Assembly: GCF_037414475.1 (NCBI RefSeq)
Contig: NZ_CP147913.1
Location: 5,764,001-5,828,000 of the forward strand
DNA: 64,000 nt
From: Myxococcus stipitatus
Lineage (GTDB): Bacteria; Myxococcota; Myxococcia; Myxococcales; Myxococcaceae
Direction of reading: 5' to 3'
Shown: positions 59,059-64,000 of the stretch, piece by piece
Layout: every line of letters starts with the position of its first letter
Numbering within the stretch: position 1 is the stretch's first letter
Made by a program: the position numbers and the translations under genes
Notes under the pieces: generated by a model
The model's input: the letters and a program-made list of their open reading frames with translations, nothing else
The model's database searches: none
Told to the model about the DNA's origin: nothing

Positions 59059-59229
59059 GCCGCGGATGGGGCGCCTGGTGGTCACGTGCCGAACCGACTA
59101 CACCTGAATCGAGACTCGGCCCGTTCCGGCGACGCACCATCGAACAGCATGGCTGCTCAGCCTGCGCCGCAATGCGCACAGGCAGAAAGTCGATCCTGAA
59201 TGGAGTCCCGAGGTTCTCTTCAGGTGGAA

Positions 59230-59298
59230 CGGGCCGCCCCCAGCATGGAGGGTCATCGCGATGGATGGGGCGGCCCGCGCCGAACGAACCTCACAGGG
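59230..59298. repeat. Intergenic hairpin element, copy 1
   Basis: CGGGCCGCCCC (59230-59240) pairs perfectly with GGGGCGGCCCG (59267-59277), followed 13 bases later by CTCACAGGG (59290-59298). The loop region contains TGGAGGG and TGGATGGGGC. A second copy with the same internal spacing lies 191 bases downstream. Confidence 0.8.
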
Positions 59299-59420
59299 GG
59301 AGCATCGGGAAGGATTCCCAGCCCCTCGCGTGAGGGTGAAACCAAGCCAAGGTGAGTGCTCGAGGTGTGGACTCTGCGCGAGGCTTCTCGCGCTGGCGAT
59401 TGAACCGGTGAGCTGTGGTA

Positions 59421-59490
59421 CGGGCCGCCCCCGTCTTGGAGGGGTCTTCACGGTGGATGGGGCGACCCGTGCCCTATGAAGCTCACAGGG
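59421..59490. repeat. Intergenic hairpin element, copy 2
   Basis: CGGGCCGCCCC (59421-59431) faces GGGGCGACCCG (59459-59469) with one C-A mismatch, and CTCACAGGG again follows after 13 bases (59482-59490). The sequence between the arms is similar to copy 1 (TGGAGGGGTC, then TGGATGGGGCG). Two copies of the same layout argue for a structured RNA or a duplicated regulatory repeat rather than chance. Confidence 0.75.
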
Positions 59491-59635
59491 TAACCAAGTA
59501 ATACGCGGGAAGAACTGAATGCGCAACTGGGTCAGAATTATTCTTTCCTGTCAGAATTTCTGAGACGCCAGCGGGTCAGCAGTGCCCCGAGGGGAACCCC
59601 TGAGACCTGTGCGTTTCGGGGTATGAGGGCGGCCG

Positions 59636-61327
59636 ATGAGGTACGCACGTTGGGGGTTCGTGGGGCTGGGGTTGGCGCTCCTCGCGCTCGCCATCCAGGC
59701 CGTTCGGCTCGCGCTGCACAAGGGCTTCAGCATCGACGAGTTCCAGTACGCCCACGCCGCATGGCTGGTGGCGAAGGGACAGGTGCCCTACCGGGACTTC
59801 TTCGAGGTCCACTTCCCACTCATCTACCAGGCGCTCGCGCCGCTGTTCTGGCTGCTCGGTGATGAGCCGTGCGTCGTGCTCGCGCTGCGCGCCGCGATGC
59901 TCATTCCGCTCGCGGGGACCTGTGTCTCGGTGGCCGTGCTCAATCGCCGCCAGGGCCGGGTCGCGATGTGGCTCGCGCCCGTGTTGCTCCTCTCGCTGAC
60001 ACCCTTCACGCGCTTCGCCACGGAGATACGTCCCGACGCGCTGTCGACGGCGCTGTTCCTCGGCGCACTCGCCGCGCTCTCGGTTCGCCCCGGTACCCGG
60101 TGGTCAGGCTTCATCGCGGGCGTGCTGTTCTCCGCCGCGCTCTGGGCTTCGCAGAAGGTGTTGTTCTTCGGCGGCATCGTCGGAGCCGTGCTCGCGGTGG
60201 ACCTCGTCGTGAGGCGAGGCCGGAGTCCCGCGCAGGTGGAGCGCCCCATCGCCTTCATCTCGGGCGCGAGCGTGGGACTCGCGTGTGTGGCCGCGTACCT
60301 CACGGTGACGAACTCTTGGGCGGCCTGGTGGCAGTGGTGCTTCGTGTGGGCCGCGGAGCACCAGCGCCACTATCCCGGCTTCTCGTGGCGTGACTATCTG
60401 CTGCCCATCGTCCGCGAGCAGCCCTGGTTCTTCGTCCTGGCCCTGCTGGGGCTCGTGAGCACGGTGCGCGATGGATGGCGCGCGGGGGACAGGTGGTGGG
60501 GAGACTCGGACCTGCCGTTGCTGCTCGCGGTGGGGGCGACGTTCGGCTCCTACGCGCTCCAGCGCGCGCCGTTTCCGTACAGCTTGCTGCCGTTCCTCGG
60601 AGTGCTCGCGCCATTCATGGCACGCGGCGCGGTGATGCTGTCACTGCGATGGCGCGCGATGCCAGTCCGCATCGTGGCCAGCGGGGCCCTCGTGGTCCTG
60701 CTGTGCTGGCAGTGGACCCGGCTGGAGTCACTGTTGGACGGAGGCGGCAACACACGCCAGCGCGAGGTCCTCGCACGCATCGCCACGCTCACGGGGCCGG
60801 AGGACGTGGCGTATGACAACTCGGGTGGGTACGTGAGCCGGCCCCACGCGCACTTCTACTTCTACACGGACGCCTATCTTCGAGGCGCCATCCCGGACCA
60901 ACTGTCGCGAGAAGTTCCCGAGGCCCTGCTCACGCGAGGGTGCGTTCTCCGAGTGGATGACCTGAGGACCTCGGGGTTGCCGCCAGCGCTGAGGCGCTTC
61001 CTCGACACGTACTATCAGCCCTACGACGGAGACCTCTTCTTGTGGGGCCAACGCTATGACGTCACACCAGGCGCGGCGTTGGAGGACCGCTTCCTCGCGG
61101 TGCGAGAGGGGCGCTACTTCGTCGAGCCCGCCTCCGCGCTCGACACGGGCACTCTGTTCATCGACGAAACCCGAGTCACTCAGTCCGAGCTCACGCTGAC
61201 CCGGGGTGAGCACCGCATCCGCTACGAAGGCAATGCCAGCCGCTTCCACCTGCTGTGGCTGCCGCGCGACGGAAAGCAGTGGAGCCCCAGGCCCGAGGCC
61301 ACGCCCACCTACTCGCGGTTGTTCTGA
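59636..61327 (+). CDS. PMT/ArnT-like membrane glycosyltransferase
   Basis: 563 residues with about ten membrane helices, then a soluble C-terminal part from about 380. The first extracytoplasmic loop has the family's DE-type motif: FSIDEFQYAHAAWLVAKGQVPYRDFFEVHFPL (about 31-61), and a following RPDALSTALFLGALAAL stretch. Members use polyprenyl-phosphate-linked sugars to glycosylate proteins or lipids on the outer face of the inner membrane. The C-terminal part has GGYVSRPHAHFYFYTDAYLRG and a beta-rich domain. The start is ATG 59636; the upstream AT-rich stretch is a likely promoter. The substrate is not known. It is probably transcribed alone. Confidence 0.85.
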   Translation: MRYARWGFVGLGLALLALAIQAVRLALHKGFSIDEFQYAHAAWLVAKGQVPYRDFFEVHFPLIYQALAPLFWLLGDEPCVVLALRAAMLIPLAGTCVSVAVLNRRQGRVAMWLAPVLLLSLTPFTRFATEIRPDALSTALFLGALAALSVRPGTRWSGFIAGVLFSAALWASQKVLFFGGIVGAVLAVDLVVRRGRSPAQVERPIAFISGASVGLACVAAYLTVTNSWAAWWQWCFVWAAEHQRHYPGFSWRDYLLPIVREQPWFFVLALLGLVSTVRDGWRAGDRWWGDSDLPLLLAVGATFGSYALQRAPFPYSLLPFLGVLAPFMARGAVMLSLRWRAMPVRIVASGALVVLLCWQWTRLESLLDGGGNTRQREVLARIATLTGPEDVAYDNSGGYVSRPHAHFYFYTDAYLRGAIPDQLSREVPEALLTRGCVLRVDDLRTSGLPPALRRFLDTYYQPYDGDLFLWGQRYDVTPGAALEDRFLAVREGRYFVEPASALDTGTLFIDETRVTQSELTLTRGEHRIRYEGNASRFHLLWLPRDGKQWSPRPEATPTYSRLF

Positions 61328-61546
61328 CCGCGCTCATCCATGGGGCGAAGCTTCCGTACCCGGTGGCCACGAACATCGACGACGAAGACATGACTTCGGC
61401 TGTCCACGGCGATGTCGTGGCCCAGCCGAACGGGCCATGGCATGACCCACCTGTCCGCACGAACGGCTGAGAGGAGGAAAATCTCCACCGCATGTGCTCA
61501 AGCTGGGTCATCGCGAGTCCTTGTGGGTACGCAAGGAGGGTCAATC

Positions 61547-62953
61547 GTGAATGCCTCAGGGCTTGGCGTGTCATCGCGAGCTTCGAAGTTCGCAGTGGCG
61601 CTGTTCTGCGTGCTTTGTGTTCTGCCGAGCTGCTCTGAGCAACGTGAGGCCGAGGTGCTGCCTGGGACTGAAGTCCCATCGGGGAGTGCTTGTGACGGTG
61701 TGGCTCCGCGGACGCTAGACGAGGTCTATGCGCTGCACTTCGCGGCAGCCCAGCCGACGGGTTGCACCGTGGGTTGCCATGAAAGCGGCGCTGGAGGCTT
61801 GACCTTCCAGAATGCCCACGCGTTGTGGCAGGCCACCGTTCAGCGCACCTCCGTCGGTGATTCAGAGCTGCTGCTCGTCGAGCCAGGCCATCCGGAGCGC
61901 AGCCGCATGTACCTCAAGCTTCTTCCGGACGCGGTGGGGCGTATGCCCCAGGGCGGGCCCTTCCTCGATTCCGCCGCGCTGCGAGATGTGGCCGGGTGGG
62001 TTTGCGCGGGTGCGCCCGAGCCATCCACCTCCTCCGGAGATGGGGGCCTCCCTGACAACCCGCCTCCAACGCTCGATTCCCTCGCTCCTTCCTCCGTGCC
62101 AGAGGGCGTGGGTGAGGTGGTGCTCACCGTGAATGGCAGTGGTTTCGTGGCCAGCAGCCAGGTGAGTGTCAACGGCACGGCCGTGGCCACCACCTACGAT
62201 GGGCCGCAGCGATTGTCGGCACGGGTGGCCGCGTCCCTGACCGCACAGCCCAGGTCACACCTGGTCCAGGTGACGACTCCATCACCCGGTGGAGGCGTCA
62301 GCGCCAGCCTCACGTTCACAGTCACCGCGTCTGGTGCGGCGCTCCCCCTGGTTTCGTTGTTGTCTCCATGCGGCACGGTGGCTGGCACAGGACCGTTTAC
62401 CGTCACCGTGCGCGGGACAGGCTTCAAGGAGGGTGCGAGTCTCACCTTCAACGGCAGCACAGTGGCGACGACCTTCATCAGCGCGAGCGAGCTGCGAGCC
62501 TCCATTGCCAGCACGCTGGTGGCCTCGGCGCCAGCTGGCAATGTGGCCACCGTCACAGTCACGAACCCAGCGCCAGGCCGCGAGACGTCCGCGCCCGTGA
62601 CGTTCGGGGTGGCGAGCAAGGTGTCCACACTGGCGGCGGACGTGCAGCCCATCTTCACGGCGAGCTGTGCCACCAGTGGGTGTCACGCGAGCACCTCCAC
62701 GCCAGCCAACCTCACTGCTGGCAGTTCGTATGGCGCCCTGGTCAATATTCCCACCAGCAGCAAGGGGTGTGGCATGCGACTCCGAGTGCAGGCTTGTGGC
62801 CCGCTGCGCGGACAGAGTTTCCTCATCGACAAGATTCTGGCGACCAACGTCAGCCCCGCCTGCTCGGGCGGTCCCATGCCCAAGGGCAGCCCTTTGTCCG
62901 CCACGCAGAAGCAGGCCATCATCGACTGGGTCGCTCAGGGGGCTCCCCAGTAG
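61547..62953 (+). CDS. Lipoprotein with two IPT/TIG domains between two cytochrome-c-like domains
   Basis: 468 residues from GTG 61547, with an AAGGAGGG ribosome site seven bases upstream. The signal ends in the lipobox LPSC. The first cytochrome-c-like region has a C-x3-C-H pattern (GCTVGCHES) and ends GRMPQGGPFLDSAALRDVAGW. Two IPT/TIG immunoglobulin-like domains follow (PTLDSLAPSSVPEGVGEVVL and PLVSLLSPCGTVAGTGPFTV starts). The second cytochrome-c-like region has C-x4-C-H (SCATSGCHAS) and ends SGGPMPKGSPLSATQKQAIIDWVAQGA. The MP-x-G segments could supply axial methionines. Classic heme c motifs are CxxCH, so these are longer spacings, and heme attachment is likely but unproven. An outer-membrane or surface redox or adhesion role is inferred. 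Confidence 0.82.
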   Translation: MNASGLGVSSRASKFAVALFCVLCVLPSCSEQREAEVLPGTEVPSGSACDGVAPRTLDEVYALHFAAAQPTGCTVGCHESGAGGLTFQNAHALWQATVQRTSVGDSELLLVEPGHPERSRMYLKLLPDAVGRMPQGGPFLDSAALRDVAGWVCAGAPEPSTSSGDGGLPDNPPPTLDSLAPSSVPEGVGEVVLTVNGSGFVASSQVSVNGTAVATTYDGPQRLSARVAASLTAQPRSHLVQVTTPSPGGGVSASLTFTVTASGAALPLVSLLSPCGTVAGTGPFTVTVRGTGFKEGASLTFNGSTVATTFISASELRASIASTLVASAPAGNVATVTVTNPAPGRETSAPVTFGVASKVSTLAADVQPIFTASCATSGCHASTSTPANLTAGSSYGALVNIPTSSKGCGMRLRVQACGPLRGQSFLIDKILATNVSPACSGGPMPKGSPLSATQKQAIIDWVAQGAPQ

Positions 62954-63492
62954 CGCACGGGCCGTCCGCGCAAACGGCAGGCCCCGGTGGAAACCATGGG
63001 GCTGGTGTTCACGCGTGCCTCGGTCTCCCGGCGAGGCGCTTTGGGACCGACAAGCACTGTGAGTGGATGTTCCGGCCGTCGGTTCAAAAATCTGATGTTG
63101 GTGTGTGGCCGACTCGAGGTGCTCCAAGTCTACCTTGTGCAACCGAATACACCTGACGCGCCACGCTGCACGTGCGGATGGAGCGAGCCAACGAGAGTTT
63201 CATCCACGGAGGAATGGCGTGAGCGGGAAATGCTCGGCCAGGTCTTTATCTCTGGGCCAGTACGGGGCTGATTCGAGTGCTGCTGAAGCCGTAGGGATGT
63301 CTGTGATGTTGAAACCACGCCGGAGGCGCTCCTCCTTCTGGAGGACCTTCACAGCGGGGGCCGGTCTCATCAACGTCTGGAGTCAGCGAGTTCGCACCTT
63401 GGGGCGAACATTCGCTGATTCCCAGTGTGCGCGATGTCCAAGGCTGCAAGCGCCAGCCTGCGACGTATTCACCGAAGGTGCGAGGACTGCAA
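62954..63492. other. 539-base intergenic region without a supported gene
   Basis: Only short overlapping frames of atypical composition occur here, none with a convincing ribosome site or family pattern. The composition is less GC-rich than neighbouring genes (for example around 63080-63160 and 63280-63340). A promoter for the downstream metalloprotease gene is expected in its right part, but no clear boxes were found. Confidence 0.5.
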
Positions 63493-64000
63493 ATGCTCAA
63501 GTTTCGCTCTGCTGCACTTCTGGCGAGTCTCACCCTGATGGGCTCCGCGTGCGGCACCCCCGAGGCGGGGGAGAAGAACACTCAGCAGGTCTCTTATGAA
63601 GAGTTCCGGGCCCAGGCCTACCAGGAGCCCGAGTCCGGTGGCTTCGTGGTGGATGGCGACATCTTCCTGCCGACGGAGGCCATGCTGCGCGAGTTCTACG
63701 AGCAGGCAGTCAGCGGCACGGGGACGACCGAGGCGGGGCTCGCCGTGTATTACAGCGGCGGCAAGGACATCAAGTGGAGCGCCAGCGAGGCGCTCAATCT
63801 CACCTACTGCGTGAGCACCAAGTTCGGCAGCAATTACAGCAAGGTGGTCGACGCGCTGAACAGCGCCACCGCGGCGTGGGAGGCGGCGGCCAACATCAAC
63901 TTCATCCATGTCAGCGCGGAGGACTCGAACTGCACCAACCGCAACTCGAACGTCGTGTTCGACGTGAACCCGACCAGCTCCACCCAATACCTGGCGCGCG
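63493..64000 (+). CDS. M57-like (HEIGH) zinc metalloprotease lipoprotein, cut by the window end
   Basis: 169 codons are visible from ATG 63493 (ribosome site GAGGA seven bases upstream); the gene runs past the window. The start MLKFRSAALLASLTLMGSAC is a lipoprotein signal with the lipobox MGSAC. A propeptide-like stretch (YEEFRAQAYQEPESGGFVVDGDIFL) follows. The next part, NLTYCVSTKFGSNYSKVVDALNSATAAWEAAANINFIHVSAEDSNC, matches the N-terminal half of myxobacterial M57 proteases (matrixin-related). The zinc-binding HExxH would lie beyond the window, so catalytic competence cannot be confirmed. It probably acts at the cell surface or outside. Confidence 0.72.
   Translation, partial: MLKFRSAALLASLTLMGSACGTPEAGEKNTQQVSYEEFRAQAYQEPESGGFVVDGDIFLPTEAMLREFYEQAVSGTGTTEAGLAVYYSGGKDIKWSASEALNLTYCVSTKFGSNYSKVVDALNSATAAWEAAANINFIHVSAEDSNCTNRNSNVVFDVNPTSSTQYLAR

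Larger units (their letters stand above)
59059..59635. other. 577-base intergenic region between the vWA operon and the glycosyltransferase
   Basis: No gene is supported here. The region holds two copies of a ~70-nt hairpin element (59230-59298 and 59421-59490, described separately) and, near its right end, a direct repeat GTCAGAATT at 59531-59539 and 59550-59558 (19-base period). The last 120 bases are relatively AT-rich and probably contain the promoter of the glycosyltransferase gene. Confidence 0.6.

Noticed and set aside
59092-63156. Near-identical 16-mers AACCGACTACACCTGA (59092-59107) and AACCGAATACACCTGA (63141-63156) in two intergenic regions
   Set aside because: Only one short match with no shared flanks or structure; could be chance. 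A genome-wide count would decide.
62954-63492. Short reading frames between the IPT lipoprotein and the protease gene
   Set aside because: They overlap each other in several frames, lack ribosome sites and show no family patterns.
1-64000. CRISPR arrays, tRNA or rRNA genes, insertion sequences
   Set aside because: No regularly spaced repeats with spacers, cloverleaf-like sequences, transposase proteins or terminal inverted repeats were found on reading both strands.

Overview
The window is very GC-rich, densely coded DNA whose gene content points to a myxobacterium (Myxococcota, Myxococcus/Corallococcus-like). The markers are a CorE-type ECF sigma factor with a cysteine-rich tail, an Oar-like TonB-dependent receptor, a serine/threonine pseudokinase with extra domains, an FCP1-like phosphatase, several lipoproteins of unknown function and an M57-like metalloprotease. 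No rRNA, tRNA, CRISPR array, prophage or insertion sequence was recognised. The gene order looks like ordinary chromosome.

Layout. 1-7.6 kb holds mixed housekeeping genes: a Gcr-type 'site-specific recombinase' membrane protein (cut by the window start), a lone mlaC, metK, a class D beta-lactamase, an unknown gene broken by a frameshift, a YchJ-family gene, uppP and a CoA-type Nudix hydrolase. 7.6-17 kb carries surface-polysaccharide genes: an MBOAT O-acyltransferase beside a membrane-anchored protein with two SGNH domains, manC running divergently, a multidomain pseudokinase and an algC/manB-type phosphomannomutase. The run continues through an FMN reductase, a ROK sugar kinase and a thiol peroxidase that lacks its resolving cysteine. 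19-24 kb has an XRE regulator divergent from a small membrane protein, a P2-type cation ATPase and a DUF547 protein. 24.5-30 kb encodes an Oar-like receptor with a partner lipoprotein, and a DUF3943 outer-membrane protein.

30-42 kb contains a luciferase-like oxidoreductase; a HAD phosphatase - Rieske oxygenase - CorE-like sigma factor operon; a tiny four-cysteine protein; a TolC with a divergent MarR regulator; an exbB-exbD-tonB operon; a PQQ-type sugar dehydrogenase; and an FCP1-like phosphatase. 42-46.4 kb has an aldo/keto reductase, a DoxX-like membrane protein, an AraC regulator and a GH13 glucan enzyme.

46.7-59.1 kb is the most striking block: eight same-strand genes, the last six joined by start/stop overlaps. 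They encode a coiled-coil membrane protein with a disordered repeat region, a MoxR AAA+ ATPase, a secreted/membrane protein, an ABC ATPase, a 12-TM permease, a DUF58 protein, a BatA-like protein and a 927-residue protein with two von Willebrand A domains around a glutamine-amidotransferase-like core. Together they look like one envelope machine: a chaperone ATPase, vWA/MIDAS clients and an ABC exporter.

59.1-64 kb is looser. A 577-base intergenic region holds two copies of a ~70-nt hairpin element. A PMT-like glycosyltransferase follows, then a lipoprotein combining two IPT/TIG domains with two atypical cytochrome-c-like motifs, and the start of a zinc-metalloprotease lipoprotein cut by the window end.
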